DNA from: a virus
Strand: one strand, 5' to 3'
Virus record (IMG/VR): IMGVR_UViG_3300025647_000174
Coordinates: 1 to 30,771 of that record
DNA: 30,771 nucleotides
Shown here: positions 21,470 to 28,963 of the stretch, piece by piece
Numbering within the stretch: the first letter of the stretch is position 1
How the letters are laid out: every line of letters begins with the position of its first letter
Notes under the pieces: model-generated
Database searches by the model: none
The model's input: only the letters and a program-made list of their open reading frames with translations
What the model was told of the DNA's origin: nothing
Made by a program: the position numbers and the translations under genes

Positions 21470-22605
21470 GTACATTACCAGTCACGACGGAGTTTATTCT
21501 TGATCGGGTGGTGCCACCCAACCTTCCGTTGGCTCCTGCGCAGTACGATCCGAGATACCATGAGGCACTAAATAACATCCTGCGGCTTTACTTCAACCGT
21601 GTAGATAATTTTTTTGCAAAGCTCGCCAAAGGCGGTGTAATTGATTACATCGACTTCAATACAACAGAACCCAATGTTCCGCATCAAACCGGCAGAATAA
21701 ACTGGAATTCAACAGACAGCACTCTGGAAGTTGATCTGGATTATGACGTTGTAATGCAAACCGGGCAGGAGATGTACGCCCGAGTAAGAAACCAAACAGG
21801 CTCGACAATCCCCAACGGTACGGTAGTTGGTTTTGCGGGAACCGCACCACAATCTCTTCTCGTATCCCCGTATCTGGCAGATGGATCACAGCCTACCTTG
21901 TATATCTTGGGCATTATGACCCATGATTTGCCGGATCAAGCAAAGGGTTATGCGACGGTCTGGGGGTTCGTTCGGGACATAAACACCAGCGCCTTTAGTG
22001 TTGGTGATGTTCTTTACGCATCTCCAACAGTTGCAGGGGGGCTAACCAATGTTAAACCAACCGCGCCAAATAATGTCATTCCCATCGCTGCGGTAACCGC
22101 AGTTGGCACAACAGATGGGATTATTTTTGTCCGCCCGACAATTACACAACAGCAGTATTACGGTGCATTTTCGTTGACCAACGACTATTCCCCAGCCGCT
22201 GCAAATACTGCTTACCCTATATCGCTAAATGAAACCCGGATCAGTAACGGGGTGGTGATCGACGGAACCTATCCGTCACGGATTGTTGTGCCGCAGTCAG
22301 GGCTGTACAACATTGGGGCGACGTTCCAATACTCCAGCAGCAACGCCTCCGCAAAAGACATCTACAGTTGGGTGCGTAAAAATGGGACTGATGTAGTCAG
22401 ATCATCAAGGATTATCAGTCTGTCGGGTTCTGGGGCGTACAGCCCGGTAGCACTGTTTGAAACCTTGTCGTTAGATGCTAACGAGTATTTTGAATTGGTG
22501 TTTGCGTCCACGGACACCTCAGTAACTTTGAATGCGGTTCCAGCGACAGCGTTTGCACCGGGGTCTCCAGCGGTGTCATTGGACGTAACGCAGGGGCAGC
22601 AATGA
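21466..22605 (+). CDS. tail fibre protein with C-terminal jelly-roll-like domain
   Basis: A 379-residue protein; ATGA overlap with the nozzle-like gene. The N-terminal helices (YHEALNNILRLYFNRVDNFF, about 30-49) suggest a trimer stalk or attachment part. The middle has beta elements (GQEMYARVRNQTGSTIPNGT, GYATVWGFVRDINTSAFSVG). The C-terminal part (SGLYNIGATFQYSSSNASAK, DIYSWVRKNGTDV, FETLSLDANEYFELVFAS) has the strand pattern of C1q/TNF-like jelly rolls found in receptor-binding tips. It lies directly after the nozzle-like protein, so it may be a second fibre type fixed to the tail tube. Confidence 0.68.
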   Translation: MSTLPVTTEFILDRVVPPNLPLAPAQYDPRYHEALNNILRLYFNRVDNFFAKLAKGGVIDYIDFNTTEPNVPHQTGRINWNSTDSTLEVDLDYDVVMQTGQEMYARVRNQTGSTIPNGTVVGFAGTAPQSLLVSPYLADGSQPTLYILGIMTHDLPDQAKGYATVWGFVRDINTSAFSVGDVLYASPTVAGGLTNVKPTAPNNVIPIAAVTAVGTTDGIIFVRPTITQQQYYGAFSLTNDYSPAAANTAYPISLNETRISNGVVIDGTYPSRIVVPQSGLYNIGATFQYSSSNASAKDIYSWVRKNGTDVVRSSRIISLSGSGAYSPVALFETLSLDANEYFELVFASTDTSVTLNAVPATAFAPGSPAVSLDVTQGQQ

Positions 22606-22640
22606 AGTATTTTCTGGTATTTGTTGACCTAACTGATTAA
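22602..22640 (+). CDS. possible 12-residue micro-ORF
   Basis: ATG at 22602 overlaps the fibre stop (ATGA) and gives MKYFLVFVDLTD. The next gene begins at 22670 with its own SD, AAGGGG at 22658-22663. A leader peptide for coupling, or chance, are both possible; there is no sign of conservation to judge from. The AT-rich stretch between the two genes holds nothing else clear. Confidence 0.2.
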   Translation: MKYFLVFVDLTD

Positions 22641-22669
22641 AATTAAGCCAAATTTGTAAGGGGCGACCC

Positions 22670-23710
22670 ATGCTCATACGTAATAAATTCAACGGCTACC
22701 AACCTGACGGTCGGCGCGTGTACCCAGTCGGTGGCGGTGTTGGTGAAGCTATGCTTCTCGGTGCGGCTATGGGCGGTGGCTCCGCTGCAATAACTGGTGG
22801 CGATCCGCTCAAAGGTGCGCTGCTTGGTGGCCTTACTGGCGGGATCGGCGGGGGGATTAGTGGCGCACTACCCGGTGCTGAAGCGGGGACTCTGGCTGGT
22901 AGTACCTTGGGGGCAAACCCCACGGCTGCACAGGTTGGAACTCAGTTGGGTGTTCAAGGTGCAGCTACTGGTGCGGGATCTCAAGCAGCTATGTTGGCTG
23001 ACCAGATGGCTGGATTCGGTTCTCAAGGGCTGACCAGCTTACAAGGCGCAGCGCAGGGCGCTATTCCTACTAGTGCATTGGCACCGTCGGCGGTTACTCC
23101 AGTAGGTACAGCGGTTCAACAATCGGTAATCCCGGCGTCTCCCGGTGGCACCTTCACAGAAGGTATGGCGAGGTTTGCCCAAGACCCGTGGCAGTCCATC
23201 AAAAATCATAAGTTCCTTGCTGGAGCCTCTGCGCTGGCCGGTGCTACCGGGGCGCGTCCGGATATGGGCATCCCCGGCAGTGATTACGAAAGTGTTTTGA
23301 AGCGGTTCCGGTACTCTCCGGAGCGGTATCGCCCGGCGTTCGCTGCGGCTGGTGGTGGCATTGCGAACCTCGCTACTGGTGGGTACGACAGGGTAGTTGG
23401 TGACTCGCCGATGTATGCGCGGGGAGGCATTGCCGATTTAGGTACGTACTCTGATGGTGGCCGCATGCTGCGTGGGCCGGGTGATGGGATGAGCGACAGT
23501 ATCCCCGGTGTAATTGCCGGTAAGCGTCCCGCACGGCTGGCCGACGGTGAGTTTGTGGTCCCGGCTGATGTTGTTTCTGGACTCGGTAACGGGTCAACCG
23601 ATGCTGGCGCTCGGCAACTCTATGCAATGATGGACAAAGTGCGCAAGGCGCGTACCGGCAAGAAAACCCAAGGGCGTGAAATTAACGCTCGCAAGTACAT
23701 GCCCGCGTAA
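22670..23710 (+). CDS. Gly/Ala-rich internal virion-like protein with GGGI boxes
   Basis: A 346-residue protein. Residues 23-65 are a glycine-zipper-like hydrophobic stretch (GEAMLLGAAMGGGSAAITGG, then ALLGGLTGGIGGGISGAL), suited to membrane insertion. A Ser/Gln/Ala-rich middle follows. The C-terminal third has GGGIANLATGGYDR (228-241), RGGIADLGTYSDGG (251-264), then PGDGMSDSIPGVIAGKRPAR and LADGEFVVPADVVSGLGNGS and a basic end. I recognise the DSIP...LADGEFVVPADVV block from many environmental phage virion proteins. AAGGGG precedes the ATG. It is likely packaged and injected or part of a trans-envelope channel; inferred. Confidence 0.62.
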   Translation: MLIRNKFNGYQPDGRRVYPVGGGVGEAMLLGAAMGGGSAAITGGDPLKGALLGGLTGGIGGGISGALPGAEAGTLAGSTLGANPTAAQVGTQLGVQGAATGAGSQAAMLADQMAGFGSQGLTSLQGAAQGAIPTSALAPSAVTPVGTAVQQSVIPASPGGTFTEGMARFAQDPWQSIKNHKFLAGASALAGATGARPDMGIPGSDYESVLKRFRYSPERYRPAFAAAGGGIANLATGGYDRVVGDSPMYARGGIADLGTYSDGGRMLRGPGDGMSDSIPGVIAGKRPARLADGEFVVPADVVSGLGNGSTDAGARQLYAMMDKVRKARTGKKTQGREINARKYMPA

Positions 23711-23719
23711 GGAAAGATC

Positions 23720-24805
23720 ATGGCCGATAGTGGACAAGTGGTAGTTGGGTATGACGATAATGGACCTATTTATGGCTCCCCTCCCGCTGCCGAAACGCCT
23801 ACGAAAGCGCCTCCGGGGCAATGGGTTTCGCCAGAACCGACCGCCCCAAGGAACCCATTTGTTTTTGATCCCGCTGCGGCAGGAGAAACAATAGAGTCAA
23901 GAGCGGACTACTACAATCAATTACTTGGGCAAGGCTACACACACGCGGATATTAGAGCCGGTGTAGAGAAGGTAACCGGCCCCCAGTCAGACGCAAACTG
24001 GTCCTATCTTGCGCAGCAAGCTGGCATGCGGTCTCCCACGGGGCGTCCAGTAGCTGGGTCGGCGCAGTTCTACCAACCCGTTTATCAGCCGCAGTACACA
24101 AACTACGCAAATCCATACACGGCTTTTAATGTAAGTACGTATGGTACGCAGCCAATTATGTCGGACGCGCAGCGTTGGCAAATGGCAAACGGTGGTAGCC
24201 AAGACAACATAACGTCGTCAATTCGTTCTACGTTAAGCGCCAACCCCAATGCGGACATGAACACTATACTGGGGGCTATGCGCAGTGTTGGCATGAGCCC
24301 CTATGACGTGCAAACTGCCGGAGGGTTTTCAAACTATGCGCCCTCTATGCCTATGTTTGGCATGACTACCCCGTTCAATCCGTATACCGCTCAAAACCCG
24401 TTTAGTTACAACCAGCCTAGCTACGGCGGTATGGGTGGCTACGGTGGCTACGGCGGCTACGGTGGTATGGGTGGCTACGGTGGTTATGGCGGTATGGGGA
24501 TGTCGAACCCGTTTAGTTACAGCCAGCCTAGTTACGGTGGTATGGGTGGCTATGGTGGTATGGGTGGCTATGGTGGTATGGGTGGCTACGGCGGTATGGG
24601 TGGTTATGGTGGCATGGGAATGTCTAACCCGTTTAGCTATGGGCAATCCAGTTTTGGGGGCGCAAACACTATGGGATTCGGTGCGCCAGCGCAGCCAAAC
24701 TACGGACCTTCCTCTGCTATTGTGTCAAGGTCAGCCGGTATGCGTGGCACTCCTAATGTGATGCGTAGAGCGTCCGGCGGCATTACGGATTTGTTCAAGA
24801 AATGA
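23720..24805 (+). CDS. Gly/Tyr/Met-rich low-complexity protein
   Basis: A 361-residue protein. Residues 1-225 are polar and rich in Pro, Gln, Tyr and Asn, with one likely helical block (DYYNQLLGQGYTHADIRAGV). Residues 226-315 are low-complexity, with NPFSYxQ units at 226, 263 and 303 separated by GGMGGYGGYGG-type runs. The C-terminus is basic and ends ASGGITDLFKK, a GGI box as in the neighbours. The Tyr/Gly pattern recalls adhesive or silk-like sequences. The context suggests a virion protein, possibly internal. Function unknown. Confidence 0.6.
   Translation: MADSGQVVVGYDDNGPIYGSPPAAETPTKAPPGQWVSPEPTAPRNPFVFDPAAAGETIESRADYYNQLLGQGYTHADIRAGVEKVTGPQSDANWSYLAQQAGMRSPTGRPVAGSAQFYQPVYQPQYTNYANPYTAFNVSTYGTQPIMSDAQRWQMANGGSQDNITSSIRSTLSANPNADMNTILGAMRSVGMSPYDVQTAGGFSNYAPSMPMFGMTTPFNPYTAQNPFSYNQPSYGGMGGYGGYGGYGGMGGYGGYGGMGMSNPFSYSQPSYGGMGGYGGMGGYGGMGGYGGMGGYGGMGMSNPFSYGQSSFGGANTMGFGAPAQPNYGPSSAIVSRSAGMRGTPNVMRRASGGITDLFKK
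24395..24655 (+). repeat. short tandem repeats coding GGMGGYGG and NPFSYxQ
   Basis: DNA repeats of about 12-21 bases (GGTATGGGTGGCTAC-like) lie between three NPFSYxQ units whose codons start at 24395, 24506 and 24626 (units of 37 and 40 codons). This is a slippage-prone array inside a gene; the repeats stay in frame. Confidence 0.75.
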
Positions 24806-25221
24806 ACTTACGGGTAGCCCACGTTGACACAATCCACGTCCAACAAGTTTGGCCGTTTGTTGAGGAATTTATTCAGTCTGCGCTGAGTAAAGACGAAGGG
24901 GTAGCCGACTACAACGTCCATCACGTGCAGGCTTTTCTAACGGCGGGGCAGTGGTTGCTAATCGTGGCAATGGATGAAGAAAATCGGATTCATGGTGCGG
25001 GTACCGTGTCATTCATAAATTACCCCATGAGTCGCGTAGCGTTTATTACATCTATTGGTGGCAAGTTAATTTCCAACGACGATACGTTTGAGCAGCTTAA
25101 AGCTATCTTGAAGCAGCGTGGCGCAACAAAGATTCAAGGCTACGGGCGTGAAGCAATCGTGCGTCTGTGGAAGCGGTACAACTTTGAACCGCGCACTACA
25201 TTAGTTGAGGTGACAATATGA
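24802..25221 (+). CDS. GNAT-like protein, possibly T7 gp13-like
   Basis: A 139-residue protein, ATGA-coupled to the gene before and after. Its order of elements fits an acetyltransferase (GNAT) fold: an N-terminal helix (WPFVEEFIQSALSKDEG), strands (QWLLIVAMDEENRIHGAGTV, MSRVAFITSIGGKLIS), a helix (TFEQLKAILKQRGATKIQGY) and the end IVRLWKRYNFEPRTTLVEV. Several podoviruses carry a GNAT-like protein in the internal virion region (T7 gp13 type). Whether it is enzymatically active is unclear: the usual acetyl-CoA loop is not obvious. It could be a structural helper of ejection-protein assembly. Confidence 0.62.
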   Translation: MNLRVAHVDTIHVQQVWPFVEEFIQSALSKDEGVADYNVHHVQAFLTAGQWLLIVAMDEENRIHGAGTVSFINYPMSRVAFITSIGGKLISNDDTFEQLKAILKQRGATKIQGYGREAIVRLWKRYNFEPRTTLVEVTI

Positions 25222-27197
25222 GCGGTGGCGGCGGTCCAACTTCCACAACTGTAACCCAATCCAATATTCCGGATTGGCTGCGCCCACAGGTCGAGACACT
25301 TCTTGGTGGTGCGACTCAACAGCTATTTTCAACGCAGCCACGGATAGACCCTAAGACCGGGGAAAAAGTCTTAGATGAGAGCGGTCAACCAATCTATGAC
25401 ATTACCGGTACTCGTCCGTTTACTCCTTATAGTGCAGACCCCCGCGCATATGTAGCTGGGTTCAGCCCCCTGCAACAACAAGTTCAATTTAACGCTGCCA
25501 ACCTTCAAGTGCCGGGGCAGTACGGGCAAGCCACAGGTCTGGCCGGTATGGCCGGTATGGGCGGTATGCAGTCTGCGCAGCAGGCGATGGGCTATGGCAA
25601 TGCCGGGTTCCAGTCCGGGCAGTTGGGTCAGCAACTAGGGCTAGCCGCCGCGCAAAACGCAGCAAGGCAAGCAGCGCAAGCAGAAAACGCCGCCTATGGT
25701 TACGGCGCTATGGGCGCACAAGCTGGCATGCAAGGCCAACAGTCTGGTCTTTTGGGTCAGCAACTAGGCATCCAAGGCGGTCAATACTACGGCGGCATGG
25801 GTGCTGGATACGGGGCAGAAGCAGCGGCTCTTGCTCCTCAAGCTCAGATGTATGGCGGGATGGGTGCTGGTTATGGCGCTCAAGCTGCCAATCTGGCAAA
25901 TACCGCTCTGGGGTACGGTGATCTGTCTTCCCAGATCGGGCGTATGGGTCTTGATGCCCAACAAACAGGTCGCGGCATTACTGCCCAGTCTCAAGACTTG
26001 GCGCGACAGCAAGCACTCGCGGGGCAACAGTATGCGCAGATGGCAACAAGCCCATCCGCAGTACAAGCATATATGTCGCCGTACCAACAAGCCGTAACTG
26101 ATCTTCAGATTCAGGCGGCGCAGCGTCAAGCAGATATTGCGGCGCAAGCACGTGGCTCCCAAGCTGCCCGTGCCGGTGCTTTCGGTGGTGCAAGACAAGC
26201 TATCGAGAACGCTGAAGCTAATCGGGCACTCCAATCGCAGATTCAGGGTATCCAAGCGCAGGGTACGCAATCAGCGTACGACAAAGCCATTCAGAGTATG
26301 CAGTATGGCTCCAACCTCGGGCTTCAGGGATTGGGCGGCGCACAGTCGGGGCTTGGCACCGCACTTCAAGGCGGTCAACTTGGATTGTCTGGAATTGGTC
26401 AGGCACTAGCTGGTCAGCAAGCAGCACTTCAGGGTGTCGGGCAGGCAGGCTCCATGTATGGTCTTGGTATGCAGGGTTCCCAAGCGGGGCTTGCAGGACT
26501 TCAAGCCGCCAATCAGTTGTACGGAACTGGCATCCAAGGCGCAGGGTTGGGACTGCAAGGAGTGGACCGTCAACTGGCCGGTACTGCTCAAGGTATACAG
26601 GGTGCGCAAGCGGCTATGCAGGGGGCTGGAGTTGGTTTGCAAGGAGTTGGGCAAGCTATCAATGCGGGCCAGCTTGGACTTCAAGGGGCGGGTGTCGGGT
26701 TGCAAGGCACAGCTCAAGGAATGCAAGGCGCTCAAACTGGCCTGCAAGGGGTCAGCGGTGCGCAAGCCGGGTACGGGCTGGCAAATCAAGCAGCAGGTAC
26801 GCTTGGGTCACTTGGCACTCAACAACTTGCTGCACAGACGGGCATTCTTGGGTTGCAAAATCAGATTGGTCAGCAGCAACAAGCGCAAGAGCAGGCTATT
26901 ATCAATCAGGCCATCTCCAACTACGCGCAAGCGCAAGAAGCTCCTTACAACACCCTTGCTCAGTACAACGCCCTGCTGCGTGGCTATGCGGTACCGGGGC
27001 AAACGACATCTCAATATCAAGCAGCGCCTTCTATGGCTAGCCAACTTGCTGGCCTTGGTACCGCAGGAGTGGGCTTGGCTGGGATGGCAAATATGGCAGG
27101 CGTCGGTAGAAAAGCTGGTGGTCCCATTCGGGAAGAAGGTCCGGGGATTGATGAACTTGCACTTCGTCGGGCTATGAAGAAAAGGAAGGCAGCATGA
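25218..27197 (+). CDS. large Gln/Gly/Ala-rich repeat protein, probable ejection protein
   Basis: A 659-residue protein. The N-terminal domain (about 1-95) starts SNIPDWLRPQVETLLGGATQ and ends YVAGFSPLQQQVQFNAANLQ. A long region of 7-residue repeats follows, in two styles: GGMGAGYG and GQQLGLA types before about residue 250, and xxG(L/I/M)QG(A/V) types from about 380. The middle has YMSPYQQAVTDLQIQAAQRQ and AARAGAFGGARQAIENAEAN, a segment typical of podovirus-like internal proteins as I know them. The basic C-terminus has KAGGPIREEGPGIDELALRR. It likely lines the DNA-ejection channel, like T7 gp14/gp15; by inference. Confidence 0.7.
   Translation: MSGGGGPTSTTVTQSNIPDWLRPQVETLLGGATQQLFSTQPRIDPKTGEKVLDESGQPIYDITGTRPFTPYSADPRAYVAGFSPLQQQVQFNAANLQVPGQYGQATGLAGMAGMGGMQSAQQAMGYGNAGFQSGQLGQQLGLAAAQNAARQAAQAENAAYGYGAMGAQAGMQGQQSGLLGQQLGIQGGQYYGGMGAGYGAEAAALAPQAQMYGGMGAGYGAQAANLANTALGYGDLSSQIGRMGLDAQQTGRGITAQSQDLARQQALAGQQYAQMATSPSAVQAYMSPYQQAVTDLQIQAAQRQADIAAQARGSQAARAGAFGGARQAIENAEANRALQSQIQGIQAQGTQSAYDKAIQSMQYGSNLGLQGLGGAQSGLGTALQGGQLGLSGIGQALAGQQAALQGVGQAGSMYGLGMQGSQAGLAGLQAANQLYGTGIQGAGLGLQGVDRQLAGTAQGIQGAQAAMQGAGVGLQGVGQAINAGQLGLQGAGVGLQGTAQGMQGAQTGLQGVSGAQAGYGLANQAAGTLGSLGTQQLAAQTGILGLQNQIGQQQQAQEQAIINQAISNYAQAQEAPYNTLAQYNALLRGYAVPGQTTSQYQAAPSMASQLAGLGTAGVGLAGMANMAGVGRKAGGPIREEGPGIDELALRRAMKKRKAA
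25575..26850 (+). repeat. heptad repeats in the ejection-like protein
   Basis: A 7-residue period runs through most of the region. The clearest run is AQGIQGA, QAAMQGA, GVGLQGV, GQAINAG, QLGLQGA, GVGLQGT, AQGMQGA, QTGLQGV at about 26590-26757. Codon-level similarity is moderate, so the array is old and kept by selection. The limits are approximate. Confidence 0.65.
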
Positions 27198-28954
27198 TTA
27201 GCGGAATTGGACGTATCGCTACGGCTGAAAGAATGTCCGTAGATCAGCTAAAGCAGTCCCTGCAAAACAAAACGCTTCCAGCGTACATTGCGATCCCGCT
27301 CATCGAAGAAAAGATGAACATGGAGGAGCGCATGCGCAACATGCAAGCGATGCAGCAGCCTTCTCAACAACCGCCCATTGCGGAACAAGTTTTAAGTCGA
27401 GCGCAGGGTATTGATACGCTACCAACTAATCTGGCCCAAGCCCCCACTCAGGATATGGCAGGGGGCGGCATCGTCGCGTTCGCTGACGGTGGGGACGTTG
27501 AACGGTATCAGAATCAGGGGTTGATCCCCTACAGGCCAGACCAACAGGAAATCGGTAGGCTATATGAAAAAAGAAACCGAGCGGTGCAGGAGGGCGATCT
27601 TTATGAAATGCGGCAGATAGAAAGACGCCTTGCCGAACTAAACATGCCTACCGCACCGTCGGCGACACCAACACTACCTAGTACGCCTACACCGGCTGAG
27701 ATGCGCGATGTAGAACGAGCGCGTCGGTCGGAACAAGGCGCAGGGCTTCGCGCTGCCGCAGGTGAGTTCTACAGGGAAACAAAGCTTGGATCAGAGCCAG
27801 ACCCGGCGCAGAGGTACGTAATGCGTCGAGGTGCGGACGAATATAGCGGCGCGGTTACGGGTTATGTAGAGCCACCGCCATATGTCCGAGATATATACCC
27901 GGAAACAGCAGGGACGCGTGGGCTACCGTCTATCTCTTCTCCCGCTACACCTACCGCTAGTAGCCCAGCAGGTAGTAAAACGGGGGATGGGTCAGGAATT
28001 ATGGGGCTTGGGACTGGATTACGCGCAGCTAATTTCCCAAAAATGCCGTCCGGTCCTTCGGCTACCGAGATTACACAAAACGCGTTGCAGGGAGTTGGCG
28101 AAGAAGGTGTTGGAGGGTATTTTGCGCGCTCTCAGGAACGTGAGCAGCGGCTTATGGATGCTCTTAGCAAAGACCGCCTGCAAGGAAAAGCCTTTGAAGG
28201 GTACGAGGCTTCGCTAAAAAATGAAGCTCTCCAAGCCGGTGCCGATAAAGAGCAAGCTAAGTACATGGCGTTGTTTAAGGCCGGTCTCGCAATGATGTCA
28301 GGCACTTCGCGGCATGCGCTTCAGAATATCGGTGCCGGGGCTATGGTCGGCGCGGAAGATTATCAACGGGCTTACAAAGATCTTAAGAAAGCCGAAAAAG
28401 AACGCACTAAAGAATTTGCGCTTATTGAACAGGCTCGTCGTGCTGAGCAAAATAATGATCTTAAACGGCGCGATGAGTTGCTGATGCGGGCCTCGGATGC
28501 AGCCCAAAAACGTGATGACTTTGGTACCCAAGCACTTATTAACGCGGGTGTTAAAGATGCTGATCGGGCAGCGGATATGTGGAAGACGCAGTACAACGCG
28601 GCGGCTCACGAGAATATTGCTCATATTACGGGTGGGTACAGCCTAGCGGCGGCACAGGCCCGCGCACGTAATGCTGCCGGACTTACTGAGGCGCAACTTC
28701 TGAAATTCCGAGCGGATGCAACTAAAGCGGTTGACGACGATAAAGGATCTTTACGCGCTGCTGTTGCTAAAAAATTAAATCTTGCAAAAGTACCTCCACC
28801 CAATGCAAACGCTAAATTTGAGGAGGAATATGCTAAAGCGCGTAGAGCAGAAATTGACCGATATATGAATGATCTACTGCAACGCGGCAGTCCCTCTGCT
28901 TCCAATATGCCATCTGAAGTAAATTCACTTGTGAATAAGTACGCCCCCCGTTAA
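27194..28954 (+). CDS. internal virion-like protein with GGGI box and long coiled coil
   Basis: A 586-residue protein, ATGA-coupled to the repeat protein. The N-terminus has helices (MSVDQLKQSLQNKTLPAYIA, IEEKMNMEERMRNMQAMQQ), then the MAGGGIVAFADGGDVERYQ box (from residue 88) and a Pro/Thr-rich linker (about 155-170 and 240-265). The C-terminal half (about 300-520) is helical and heavily charged (YKDLKKAEKERTKEFALIEQ, ARRAEQNNDLKRRDELLMRA), a probable coiled coil. No catalytic motif is seen. Placed between the repeat protein and the giant gene, it probably belongs to the DNA-ejection set. Confidence 0.65.
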   Translation: MISGIGRIATAERMSVDQLKQSLQNKTLPAYIAIPLIEEKMNMEERMRNMQAMQQPSQQPPIAEQVLSRAQGIDTLPTNLAQAPTQDMAGGGIVAFADGGDVERYQNQGLIPYRPDQQEIGRLYEKRNRAVQEGDLYEMRQIERRLAELNMPTAPSATPTLPSTPTPAEMRDVERARRSEQGAGLRAAAGEFYRETKLGSEPDPAQRYVMRRGADEYSGAVTGYVEPPPYVRDIYPETAGTRGLPSISSPATPTASSPAGSKTGDGSGIMGLGTGLRAANFPKMPSGPSATEITQNALQGVGEEGVGGYFARSQEREQRLMDALSKDRLQGKAFEGYEASLKNEALQAGADKEQAKYMALFKAGLAMMSGTSRHALQNIGAGAMVGAEDYQRAYKDLKKAEKERTKEFALIEQARRAEQNNDLKRRDELLMRASDAAQKRDDFGTQALINAGVKDADRAADMWKTQYNAAAHENIAHITGGYSLAAAQARARNAAGLTEAQLLKFRADATKAVDDDKGSLRAAVAKKLNLAKVPPPNANAKFEEEYAKARRAEIDRYMNDLLQRGSPSASNMPSEVNSLVNKYAPR

Positions 28955-28963
28955 GGAACTGCT

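Noticed and set aside
22621-22663. Promoter with TTGACC near 22624
   Set aside because: No acceptable -10 box lies at 16-18 bases; TAAAAT is only 8 bases away.
24395-24655. CRISPR-like array
   Set aside because: Repeats are short, irregular and stay in the reading frame; no unique spacers and no cas genes.
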